Source of the DNA: Bacteroidetes bacterium UBA1952
Lineage (GTDB): Bacteria > Bacteroidota > Bacteroidia > Chitinophagales > Chitinophagaceae
Length of the DNA: 5,453 nt
Direction: 5' to 3'
Assembly (NCBI GenBank): GCA_002336725.1
Contig: DDEO01000113.1
Span: 1 to 5,453, forward strand
Shown piece after piece: positions 1 through 5,453 of this stretch (within the stretch, counting starts at the first letter, position 1; each line of letters begins with the position of its first letter). The translations under genes and the position numbers were made by a program. A model generated the notes under the pieces. It did not search any database and had not been told where the DNA came from. It saw only the letters and a list, made by a program, of their open reading frames with translations.

Positions 1-44
1 CCATGACGGATTACGTACGCAGGAAAACGTACGCCTCGCATTTC
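1..44. repeat. Intergenic repeat tail, copy A (left edge cut by the window)
   Basis: This stretch begins CCATGACGGATTACGTACG and ends CGTACGCCTCGCATTTC. It matches positions 151-208 almost base for base, except that the second copy carries 14 extra bases (170-183) in the middle. The six-base palindrome CGTACG occurs twice (14-19 and 28-33). In copy B the opening CCATGACGG is the right end of an imperfect palindrome. By analogy, copy A is probably the right edge of another such element whose body lies outside the window. No coding potential is apparent. Confidence 0.75.
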
Positions 45-63
45 CCAGTGCCTACCCAGCACA

Positions 64-160
64 CGTCATTGCGGGCCTGACCCGCAATCTCAATTATCTG
101 TGTTTTGGAGATGGCGGGTCAAGGCTTGTGCTGAACTTGATTCCCTGCCGCCATGACGGG
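64..160. repeat. Imperfect palindromic intergenic repeat (REP/MITE-like)
   Basis: The left arm, 64-91, is itself a hairpin: ATTGCGGG at 68-75 pairs perfectly with CCCGCAAT at 81-88 around a five-base loop. Its reverse complement, starting GAGATTGCGGGTCA, matches GAGATGGCGGGTCA at 108-121. The outer end CGTCATTGCGGG at 64-75 is nearly complementary to GCCGCCATGACGG at 147-159. The right arm is interrupted by about 22 bases (126-147). Short elements of this style, with CGTCAT...ATGACG ends and inner GGGTC/GACCC hairpins, are common as dispersed intergenic repeats in bacteria. Assigning it to a particular family is inference. No transposase is visible nearby. Confidence 0.65.
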
Positions 161-208
161 TTACGTACGTGAAATAAAGTACGCAGGATGACGTACGCCT
201 CGCAATTC
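151..208. repeat. Intergenic repeat tail, copy B
   Basis: This is the second copy of the tail at 1-44. Positions 151-169 match 1-19 with one change, and 184-208 match 20-44 with three changes. The 14 bases at 170-183 are absent from copy A and end in GTACG, so they look like a partial internal duplication. The first ten bases overlap the end of the palindrome at 64-160, which suggests palindrome plus tail form one composite unit. Positions 209-231 downstream show only weak similarity to 45-67, and I see nothing else there. Confidence 0.75.
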
Positions 209-231
209 GCCGCGCCCTGCCCACAATAACA

Positions 232-247
232 GCGGCTTTTTTGCCGC
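232..247. other. Small GC-stem hairpin
   Basis: GCGGC (232-236) and GCCGC (243-247) form a five-base stem around six T residues. On the minus strand it lies just past the terminator of the large surface-protein gene. It could be a back-up stop or chance. No adequate T tract follows the stem on either strand, so I do not call it a terminator. Confidence 0.3.
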
Positions 248-254
248 CCTCCAC

Positions 255-292
255 AAAAAAAGCGTTTCCTGCACACGGCAGAAAACGCTTTT
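255..292 (-). terminator. Intrinsic terminator of the large surface-protein gene
   Basis: Read on the minus strand, a stem of about 15 base pairs with one mismatch (arms 278-292 and 258-272, loop 273-277) contains AAAAGCGTTT and CTGC on its two sides. It is followed by a run of seven T residues, the complement of the A run at 255-261. It lies about 20 bases after the stop codon at 313-315, the normal place for a Rho-independent terminator, and closes this transcription unit before the intergenic repeats. Confidence 0.85.
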
Positions 293-312
293 CAATTTCT
301 GAAAACAAAACC

Positions 313-3300
313 TTACCGCTCCACGCGCACCTGCCGGCGCTCCGTGCGTCCGCCCTGCTCCATCACCAGCCAGTAAACGCCAGTAGCCAGATTGCGTACG
401 GAAATCTCTGCGGTGTCCCGACCTGATACGCTTTCCGCATAGACCCGCTGGCCCGTGGCGCTGTACATCCGAAGATGCACCGGCGTGGTCGCGTCTGTCC
501 ATGCCAGATGCAGCACGTCCTGCACCGGGTTGGGGTAGAGGCTCCAGCCCTGCTCCGGCCCGTCGAAACGCACCGAAAGCACCTTGCTGAAATGCACCGC
601 GCCATTGGCCGAGACGATGCGCAGGCGATAGAAACTCTGCCCCGCCAGCGGCAGGACATCGGTGAACGACTGTTGCAGGCGCTCGGCTTTGCGCACCGCA
701 TGGCGGCTTACCGGTACGAAATCTGCCCCGTTGGCGCTGCGCTCTACGACAATCTGTTCGTCGCCGTCGGTGGTGGCCAGTTCCCACTCAAGGCGTGCGG
801 CGCTTTCGTTTTTGTGAAGATTAAAAGCCAGGAGCTGCACCGGCAGCGGCTGACTGGAAGAGGTGCTGCCAAGCGCGAAAGGCGAGAAGCTATTCACGAA
901 ATTGGTTGAAGTAACGGTTCCGGCATTATTACTGCCGCTGCGGGCGCTCTGTCCTTCCGATACCCATTGTGTGCCGTTGTAGTGTGCCACCACCAGCGTC
1001 GCCGGGTCGGTTACCTGCGCGGCACTCGTGTAGGAAAGCGCGATTTGGGCCGCCGCGCCTGCGCCGCGACTGATGTCAAAATACTCGTTGGCGGCTACAA
1101 ATTTCAGGCTGGCATCTATGTTTTGGCGGTTGGGCGTGGATTTGTTTGCGAAAAAATACTCAGCGGTGTAGTTGCTGGCGGTTGCGGCCTGCGGGGTGAT
1201 AGTTACCGGCACATAGCTGCTGCCCTTGCCGATGGGAAATACAAAGCCGGTTGCTGCGGCGGTGTTGCGTTTCAGCGGGCCGTCGATATAGGAAGCTGCC
1301 GAGCCGCCGGTGAGGGCTGCGCCGCTGCCGAGGGTAAGCAGATTGGTAGCAGAAGTAGTCAGATTTCCGGAAGTCAGTTTGAGTTCTGTGTTGGCGGTGT
1401 GTGCCGCGCCGAGGGTTACGCCTGCGGAGTTGTCGATTTCCAGCGTTGCCGAGCTTGCGGGCAAACCGTTGCCGGTAGCCTGCGCCGCCGTGCCGCGATA
1501 GACATAGCTACCGCTGGTGCTAAAAGTACGCGTGCCGGTGGTCTGGATGTTTCCGGAAGCGCCGCTGGCAGCAATGCCCGCCGCATCGGTGATGACGAGC
1601 GTGCTATTCGCAGCAGTGGCAAATTTGGCCGTTCCGGAAAGGATGTGGCCGTTGGTGTTGAGCGTGCCGGAAACGGTGAGCGTGCCGCTGGCGCTGTTGA
1701 TGGTCATGTCAGACAGCAATTTTACACTTGCACTAGCATCAATGCTCATGCCGCTTGTGCCAATCGTAATAGTTCCAGAACCTTCCAGAATAGCATTGGT
1801 TCCGGTGATTTCAAATGGTGTAGGATTATCAAAAAGAATGGTTCCATTATTAGTCAGGCCGTCCCGAAAGATTTTTGCGCCGGTTCCTTTCCAGGTGATA
1901 CCCGCGCCCACAGCAAATTCTACCCGTCCGTTAAAGGTGATTGGCGAGTTGCCATTGACGACTGTGGCAGGTGGAAATTTACTAAAGAGAAATAAAGGTG
2001 ATGTACCGGGAGTGCTGCTGGGAAAATAAGTCTGTCCACTGTTCGTAATGGGCTGACTCCCGGCATATTCCAAGACGGCTCGATCTTCGTAATAATATTC
2101 TGTACTTCGCCCAGGCCCTGCAAGCGCATTGGACACGCGGATAATAATCCGCCCACCTGTTTTCACCAATACGGTTGCGCCGGTTGCCAGGCTAAGCTCA
2201 CTGCCTGCGTTAAGCGTTCCACAATCAAACCGCCCGCCATTAAAAATCACCACATCATAGCCACTGCTATCTGCAATTGCCAGATCCTGTTCGTCCAGCG
2301 TCAATTTCCCAAAAACATACAAATGCGCGGCGCTGCGCCCGGCTACAGAAACCGTTACCGAGTCAGTTGCGCGGATGGTAACCGAGCGGGCTGCATTGGT
2401 CGGGAAAGCCGTTGCGTTCATCCAGGTAATGCTATCTGCCGAGCTTTCCCAGGTCGCCGCCTGCCCGTAAAGGCCCGTTGCGCGGCTTCGGAAATAATCG
2501 GTTGCCTTAGATGTGGGGGTAACGGTGAGCGTGGCGGCGCTGGAAGTGGCACTTATTGCGCAGGGGGCATTCGGGCTTACGACTGCCCGGTATTGATAAC
2601 CGTTCATAGACAGCGTTGCGCCGGTAATCGTCAGGGTTGCAGTGGTTGCACCGGAGTATTTGCCGCCATTCGTGATATTGGCGAAGCCGGCACCGCTGCT
2701 TTCCTGCCATTGATAGCCGCCGGGATTGGTGGCCGTTACCGCAAAGGTGGCATTTGCGCCATCACCAGTCGATTTATCAGCCGGCTGTCCCGAAATAGCG
2801 GGGTTGTTATTAACGACTATCGGTAAGCCCGCCGTTGAACCGGCCGACCAACAGGTTCCGATTACCGCCCGCACGTAGGTTGTCTGGTTTCCGTAAACGG
2901 TCAGCGGATTGGCAGCGTCGGCGCCGGTTAAATTTCCTTTTACCGCTGTTTGCCAGTAATACGTTACGCCGCTTTCCGGCTGACCGGTTCCCGGAGTGTA
3001 AGTAAGCGTAGTAGAAGTGCAAGCCGGCGAGGTTCCGGAAATCGTGCCGTTGGGGTCTGCGGGTATTGGATTCACGGTTCTGGCTCCGGAAACATTAGAG
3101 GTTACCGATGCGCAGGGTGCATTTCCGGAAACGACCACGTAATAATACAAGGTTCCCGGCGTGTTGTTAGGTACGGTGTAGGTGGCCGAATTTGTGCCGA
3201 CAGGCGTTCCACCCGCGTTGCTCGCCGTAGTGTTGCTATACCATTGGTAGGAAGCCGCGTTGCTGGCTGTTACCGATAAATTTGGAGTTGAGAATGCCGT

Positions 3301-4134
3301 TCCGCTACAAGTGGTTAAAGGAGATGTATTGGGGTGCGCGGTGATAGACGGCAGCGTGTTGATAGTTACCGCATAAGCCGCCGTTGCTCCGGCAGACCAG
3401 CAGCTTCCGTTATATGCCCGCACATAATAGCTTCCGGATGCAGCAACATTCAGCGGCGAAGTAGCAACATTGGCGGTTGATGTTCCGCTTGCCGCTGTTT
3501 GCCAGTAGTAGGTTACGCCCGCTTCCGGCTGCCCGGCTCCGGCGGCATAGCTGAGCGTGGTAGAAGAACAAGCCGGTGTAGTTCCGGAAATCGTGCCGTT
3601 GGGATTGGCAGGCGGTGTGCAGGGAGGAGGACTTTTTGAAATGACAATATTTTTCAAACGCACTGACGGAAGACCTAACTGTCCGTCATAAAAACGAAAT
3701 TTTACTGTACCGGAATTTACTCCGATAAAGGTAACTGTTTGGGTAATGTGGGTGGAGCTTGTCACGGAGCCGGTCGTTTTTGTACCGGCAGCCCAAGTAG
3801 CGCCATTATCGGTGGACATATCAACAGATAACGTTGTGCTGGTACCAGAGCCATACGTTGCAATATCCATAGCGATACTTACATCCGCTGTCGGGATATT
3901 GTAAGAAGCCGAAATGAGATAATCGTATGTAGATGGCGACGTGGACTCTAATAAATAATATCCCCCACTACCCGTTTGAGAAATGGTATTTGTAGTAACG
4001 CCATTAACAGAAGACCAACCGGACGGTATGGTCCCGCTGGTTCCGGTAGCGGAGTTATCAATCGTTTGCCCCCATCCCACCACCGGCAGCAGTGCGCTAA
4101 GGGCGATCAGTAAAAAGAGTCGAAGTTGCTTCAT
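313..4134 (-). CDS. Large secreted adhesin-like protein with Ig-like repeats and a T9SS type A C-terminal sorting domain
   Basis: The protein has 1273 residues and is probably exported by Sec, then passed through the type IX system and anchored at the cell surface or released. Residues 1-23 are a signal peptide: K2/R5, a Leu-rich core, and a likely cut near GWGQ. Residues 24-168 form a beta-rich domain (STDNGATW at 107-114) ending in a proline linker. Residues 172-538 contain four Ig-like modules arranged A-B-A'-B', with paired cysteines such as C189/C245, C276/C341 and C372/C428. Residues 540-690 contain the ATWESSADSITW motif and stacked short strands. Residues 691-945 are Gly/Thr/Ser-rich and look like a beta-helix or beta-solenoid. 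Residues 950-1090 contain GFVFPIGKGSSYVPV and EYFDIS, typical of Bacteroidota surface proteins. Residues 1096-1190 run from LPVQLLAF through VVERSANG to SFYRLR, a fibronectin/Ig-like fold. Residues 1196-1273 are the sorting domain, with WSLYPNP, YSATGQRV and LATGVYWL. The ATG at 4132-4134 is chosen because the signal peptide begins there and a -7 box lies upstream. No catalytic motif is recognised, so adhesion is inference and the ligand is unknown. Confidence 0.9.
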   Translation of the reverse strand: MKQLRLFLLIALSALLPVVGWGQTIDNSATGTSGTIPSGWSSVNGVTTNTISQTGSGGYYLLESTSPSTYDYLISASYNIPTADVSIAMDIATYGSGTSTTLSVDMSTDNGATWAAGTKTTGSVTSSTHITQTVTFIGVNSGTVKFRFYDGQLGLPSVRLKNIVISKSPPPCTPPANPNGTISGTTPACSSTTLSYAAGAGQPEAGVTYYWQTAASGTSTANVATSPLNVAASGSYYVRAYNGSCWSAGATAAYAVTINTLPSITAHPNTSPLTTCSGTAFSTPNLSVTASNAASYQWYSNTTASNAGGTPVGTNSATYTVPNNTPGTLYYYVVVSGNAPCASVTSNVSGARTVNPIPADPNGTISGTSPACTSTTLTYTPGTGQPESGVTYYWQTAVKGNLTGADAANPLTVYGNQTTYVRAVIGTCWSAGSTAGLPIVVNNNPAISGQPADKSTGDGANATFAVTATNPGGYQWQESSGAGFANITNGGKYSGATTATLTITGATLSMNGYQYRAVVSPNAPCAISATSSAATLTVTPTSKATDYFRSRATGLYGQAATWESSADSITWMNATAFPTNAARSVTIRATDSVTVSVAGRSAAHLYVFGKLTLDEQDLAIADSSGYDVVIFNGGRFDCGTLNAGSELSLATGATVLVKTGGRIIIRVSNALAGPGRSTEYYYEDRAVLEYAGSQPITNSGQTYFPSSTPGTSPLFLFSKFPPATVVNGNSPITFNGRVEFAVGAGITWKGTGAKIFRDGLTNNGTILFDNPTPFEITGTNAILEGSGTITIGTSGMSIDASASVKLLSDMTINSASGTLTVSGTLNTNGHILSGTAKFATAANSTLVITDAAGIAASGASGNIQTTGTRTFSTSGSYVYRGTAAQATGNGLPASSATLEIDNSAGVTLGAAHTANTELKLTSGNLTTSATNLLTLGSGAALTGGSAASYIDGPLKRNTAAATGFVFPIGKGSSYVPVTITPQAATASNYTAEYFFANKSTPNRQNIDASLKFVAANEYFDISRGAGAAAQIALSYTSAAQVTDPATLVVAHYNGTQWVSEGQSARSGSNNAGTVTSTNFVNSFSPFALGSTSSSQPLPVQLLAFNLHKNESAARLEWELATTDGDEQIVVERSANGADFVPVSRHAVRKAERLQQSFTDVLPLAGQSFYRLRIVSANGAVHFSKVLSVRFDGPEQGWSLYPNPVQDVLHLAWTDATTPVHLRMYSATGQRVYAESVSGRDTAEISVRNLATGVYWLVMEQGGRTERRQVRVER
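2943..3057 (-). repeat. Direct repeat inside the surface-protein gene (module A')
   Basis: This segment repeats 3492-3606 at a spacing of 549 bases (183 codons), with roughly 80% identity counted by eye and no indels. It encodes the start of Ig-like module A' (about residues 360-397), which contains PNGTISGT, TGQPESGVTYYWQTA and the first module cysteine, C372. Exact shared blocks include CCGCTGTTTGCCAGTA and TTCCGGAAATCGTGCCGTTG. Because similarity survives at DNA level and phase is kept, it reflects in-frame duplication of a two-module unit. Confidence 0.8.
3492..3606 (-). repeat. Direct repeat inside the surface-protein gene (module A)
   Basis: This is the partner of 2943-3057. It encodes the start of Ig-like module A (about residues 177-214), with PNGTISGT, GAGQPEAGVTYYWQTA and C189. 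Module B (about residues 261-355) follows, and it resembles B' (about 444-538), for example in the shared NAPCA motif at 338-342 and 522-526. The whole A-B pair of 183 residues has therefore been duplicated, not just one module. Confidence 0.8.
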
Positions 4135-4178
4135 ACAAAAAGGTTTTTTTGGAAAAAAATCAAATCTGAAATGTGCTG

Positions 4179-4186
4179 CGAAGGTA
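4179..4186 (-). promoter_or_regulatory. Probable promoter -7 box of the surface-protein gene
   Basis: On the minus strand this reads TACCTTCG, followed by CAGCAC, one mismatch from the Bacteroidota consensus TAnnTTTG. Transcription would start near 4172 and give an untranslated leader of about 38 bases, rich in A and T and lacking a Shine-Dalgarno sequence. I could not find a clear TTTG at the expected -33 position (about 4204-4210), so the call rests on the -7 box and its position. Confidence 0.5.
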
Positions 4187-4211
4187 CGCCCTTATATAAG
4201 ATTCGCTATTG

Positions 4212-4241
4212 TATGAAGCCAGAATTCATAAAGGCTTCATA
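4212..4241. promoter_or_regulatory. Perfect 9-bp inverted repeat upstream of the surface-protein promoter (possible operator)
   Basis: TATGAAGCC (4212-4220) is the exact reverse complement of GGCTTCATA (4233-4241), with a 12-base spacer containing GAATTC. Seen from the minus-strand gene it lies just upstream of the expected -33 region of the predicted promoter, where activators or repressors often bind. It has no adjoining T tract, so it does not look like a terminator. A regulatory role is inference. The remainder of the gap, 4242-4371, shows nothing I recognise. Confidence 0.4.
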
Positions 4242-4371
4242 TTGCGCGACTTACAGTCTTTCTTCCTCTCAAGCGTCGAAAAACCCCAAACGTCGTTGCC
4301 GGGCTTTTGGGCCGTTGCCGAAAGGCATTTCTGCAACCCGGAATGCTCTTTTTTATCCCCCGAAAAAACAC

Positions 4372-4412
4372 AAAAAAGCCGCGCATTTTCCGGAAAAAAT
4401 GCGCGGCTTTTT
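4372..4412 (-). terminator. Strong intrinsic terminator of adk (possibly bidirectional)
   Basis: A perfect 17-bp stem pairs 4373-4389 with 4396-4412 around a six-base loop, with the GC core GCCGCGC. On the minus strand it lies about 20 bases after the adk stop and ends in six T residues, complementary to 4372-4377. The plus strand also has a T tract (4408-4412), so it could work in both directions, but no plus-strand gene ends here. It separates adk from the surface-protein gene. Confidence 0.9.
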
Positions 4413-4432
4413 AAAAAGAAACCCGTCGGCGA

Positions 4433-5020
4433 TCAGGCGCTCACCGGGTCAATGTATTTCTCGATTTCCTTTTCCAGCGCCCCGCCCACGGTTTCAATCC
4501 CATCGTCGCCCTTCACGCGTTGCAGCTTGCCCTGTTCGGCATAGTATTGCGCCACCGGCTCCGTCTTGGCAAAATATTCTTTGGTGCGTTTGGCAATCAC
4601 CTCTTCGTTGTCGTCGGTGCGGCCCGAGATAAGCCCCCGCTCTATCAGGCGGCGCACCAGTTCTTTTTCCGGAACTTCCAGCGACAGCACCAGCCGGATG
4701 GGCGCGTGCAGGAAGTCGAGCAGCCGGTCGAGCGCCGCCGCCTGCGCCACCGTGCGCGGGAAGCCGTCGAAGATGAAGCCGCGTGCGTGGGGCTCGCTTT
4801 CCAGCTTGCTGCTAATCATGCCAATGACCACCTCATCGGGCACCAGCATACCGTTGTCCATAAATTTCTTGGCTTCCATGCCCAGCGGTGTTGCCCGCGC
4901 CACCTCGTTGCGCAGCAAATCGCCGGTAGAGAGATGCAGCAGGCCGTAGCGGTTCAGCAGCCTTTCCGACTGTGTGCCCTTCCCGCAGCCGGGAGGACCA
5001 AAAAGTACCAGGTTGAACAT
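4433..5020 (-). CDS. adk: Adenylate kinase
   Basis: This enzyme catalyses the reversible reaction ATP + AMP to 2 ADP in the cytoplasm, balancing adenylate pools. The 195-residue product opens with the P-loop GPPGCGKGT (residues 8-16, K14 binding phosphate). It then has the AMP-site motif LSTGDLLR (30-37), the family signature FIFDGFPRT (82-90, with D85 and R89), and RGLISGRTDDNEE (128-140), which supplies arginines of the active site. The lid after residue 128 is short and lacks the zinc-type cysteines, so this is the short form, as in eukaryotic AK1 and many Bacteroidota. I chose the ATG at 5018-5020. The upstream in-frame TTG at 5063-5065 adds 15 residues before the P-loop that the family lacks, and it sits inside the promoter -7 box. 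The gene ends in TGA and is followed by its own terminator. It is divergent from hflX. Confidence in identity is very high. Confidence 0.97.
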   Translation of the reverse strand: MFNLVLFGPPGCGKGTQSERLLNRYGLLHLSTGDLLRNEVARATPLGMEAKKFMDNGMLVPDEVVIGMISSKLESEPHARGFIFDGFPRTVAQAAALDRLLDFLHAPIRLVLSLEVPEKELVRRLIERGLISGRTDDNEEVIAKRTKEYFAKTEPVAQYYAEQGKLQRVKGDDGIETVGGALEKEIEKYIDPVSA

Positions 5021-5062
5021 GGCAGGATAAAGGGGGAATTTCTGTTTTCTTAAATCAGCCCG

Positions 5063-5070
5063 CAAAGATA
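5063..5070 (-). promoter_or_regulatory. Promoter -7 box of adk
   Basis: The minus strand reads TATCTTTG followed by CGGG, an exact match to the Bacteroidota -7 consensus TAnnTTTG. A start near 5056 would give a leader of about 36 bases before the ATG at 5020. No good TTTG lies at the expected -33 position, where the opposing hflX -7 box sits instead. This position also supports the 5020 start of adk. Confidence 0.65.
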
Positions 5071-5087
5071 GGCTCCCGCCCCGTTGG

Positions 5088-5095
5088 TATCTTTA
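5088..5095 (+). promoter_or_regulatory. Probable promoter -7 box of hflX
   Basis: TATCTTTA matches TAnnTTTG at all but the last base. Transcription would begin near 5102, leaving only about 13 bases before the GTG at 5115. The expected -33 region (about 5066-5070) coincides with the adk -7 box and contains no TTTG on the plus strand. Confidence 0.45.
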
Positions 5096-5114
5096 CCCTT
5101 TCCCGAGATACCCC

Positions 5115-5453
5115 GTGATAGATATCCAAACCAACTACGAAGACGAAAAAGCCATCCTGGTAGGTCTTATTCGCAAAGACCAGACTGAGGTTCAGACGGT
5201 GGAATACCTCGACGAACTGGCTTTCCTGGCCGAAACCGCCGGGGCCGAAACGCTGCGCAAATTCATGCAGAAACTGCCCAACCGAGACCCCAAAACCTTT
5301 GTGGGAAAGGGCAAAATCGAAGAAATCGCCGAGTATGCCCGCGCCCGTGGAGCCAACCTCATCATCTTTGACGACGAACTGACCGGCTCGCAAATCCAGA
5401 ACATCGAAAAGGCGACGAAGGTGAAAACCATCGACCGCTCCGACCTCATCCTC
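5115..5453 (+). CDS. hflX: GTPase HflX, N-terminal part (runs off the window)
   Basis: HflX is a translation-linked GTPase that binds the 50S subunit and splits stalled or idle ribosomes, notably under heat stress. The visible 113 residues are its N-terminal nucleotide-binding-like domain. They show AILVGL (13-18), TVEYLDELAFLAETAG (28-43), the hallmark FVGKGKIEEI (62-71), IIFDDELTGSQIQNIE (83-98) and VKTIDRSDLIL (103-113). The coiled-coil linker and GTPase domain lie beyond position 5453. The start is taken as the GTG at 5115-5117, read as Met-Ile-Asp, because this frame has no ATG before codon 51, which is inside the conserved domain. No Shine-Dalgarno sequence is seen. It is divergent from adk, with 94 bases between the two start codons. 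Since only the N-terminus is visible, integrity of the full gene cannot be judged. Confidence 0.93.
   Translation, partial: MIDIQTNYEDEKAILVGLIRKDQTEVQTVEYLDELAFLAETAGAETLRKFMQKLPNRDPKTFVGKGKIEEIAEYARARGANLIIFDDELTGSQIQNIEKATKVKTIDRSDLIL

Noticed and set aside
1..208. Possible CRISPR array
   Set aside because: There are only two similar segments, of unequal length, separated by a palindrome rather than unique spacers, and no cas genes are present.
161..787. A 208-codon minus-strand open frame overlapping the end of the surface-protein gene and the repeats
   Set aside because: It is out of frame with the well-supported sorting domain, Arg/Ala/Gly-rich, and crosses the terminator and repeat region.
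967..1995. A 342-codon plus-strand open frame antisense to the surface-protein gene
   Set aside because: It lies wholly inside the minus-strand gene. Its product is rich in Gly, Cys, Arg and Ala with no recognisable domain, signal or start context. It arises from the Gly/Thr/Ser-rich codons on the other strand.
4294..4320. Two CGTTGCCG direct repeats 19 bases apart
   Set aside because: Eight-base repeats are expected by chance in this context, and they are over 100 bases from the promoter with no supporting signal.
4324..4355. Possible plus-strand terminator, GCATT...AATGC followed by T residues
   Set aside because: The stem has only five weak base pairs with a long loop, and no plus-strand gene ends there.
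4126..4632. Plus-strand open frames of 77 to 168 codons across the adk/surface-protein gap
   Set aside because: They cross the strong terminator and run antisense into adk. The products have no recognisable features and no promoter box lies upstream.
5021..5065. Extended adk start at the TTG codon 5063-5065
   Set aside because: It would place 15 extra residues before the P-loop, unlike the family, and the codon overlaps the TATCTTTG promoter box, upstream of the likely transcript start.

Overview
The window looks like chromosomal DNA from a member of the Bacteroidota. Three things support this. A 1273-residue secreted protein ends in a type A sorting domain of the type IX secretion system (T9SS), which is confined to that phylum and its relatives. 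Close matches to the Bacteroidota -7 promoter box (TAnnTTTG) lie upstream of all three genes. None of the genes has a clear Shine-Dalgarno sequence. I cannot name a genus.

Layout, left to right. Positions 1-312 hold no gene. They contain a composite intergenic repeat: an imperfect palindrome at 64-160, flanked by two copies of a tail rich in CGTACG (1-44 and 151-208), and then the terminator of the next gene. Positions 313-4134, minus strand, encode the T9SS-exported, adhesin-like protein. It has a signal peptide, an N-terminal beta-rich domain, two tandem copies of a two-module Ig-like unit, a long glycine/threonine/serine-rich beta-strand region, a fibronectin/Ig-like domain and the sorting domain. 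Positions 4135-4432 hold its promoter, a 9-bp inverted repeat just upstream of that promoter, and the strong terminator of adk. Positions 4433-5020, minus strand, encode adenylate kinase. Positions 5021-5114 hold two tightly packed divergent promoters. From 5115 to the window edge on the plus strand is the N-terminal part of the ribosome-associated GTPase HflX, which starts with GTG.

The surface protein appears to be a single-gene transcription unit, with its own promoter on one side and a terminator on the other. adk is likewise closed off by a perfect 17-bp hairpin terminator. adk and hflX are housekeeping or stress genes that share a divergent control region, but nothing suggests a functional link to the surface protein. 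I see no mobile-element gene, CRISPR array, RNA gene or defence system. The less ordinary content is the intergenic repeat, the duplicated Ig-like unit, the uneven base composition of the large gene and the interlocked adk/hflX promoters.
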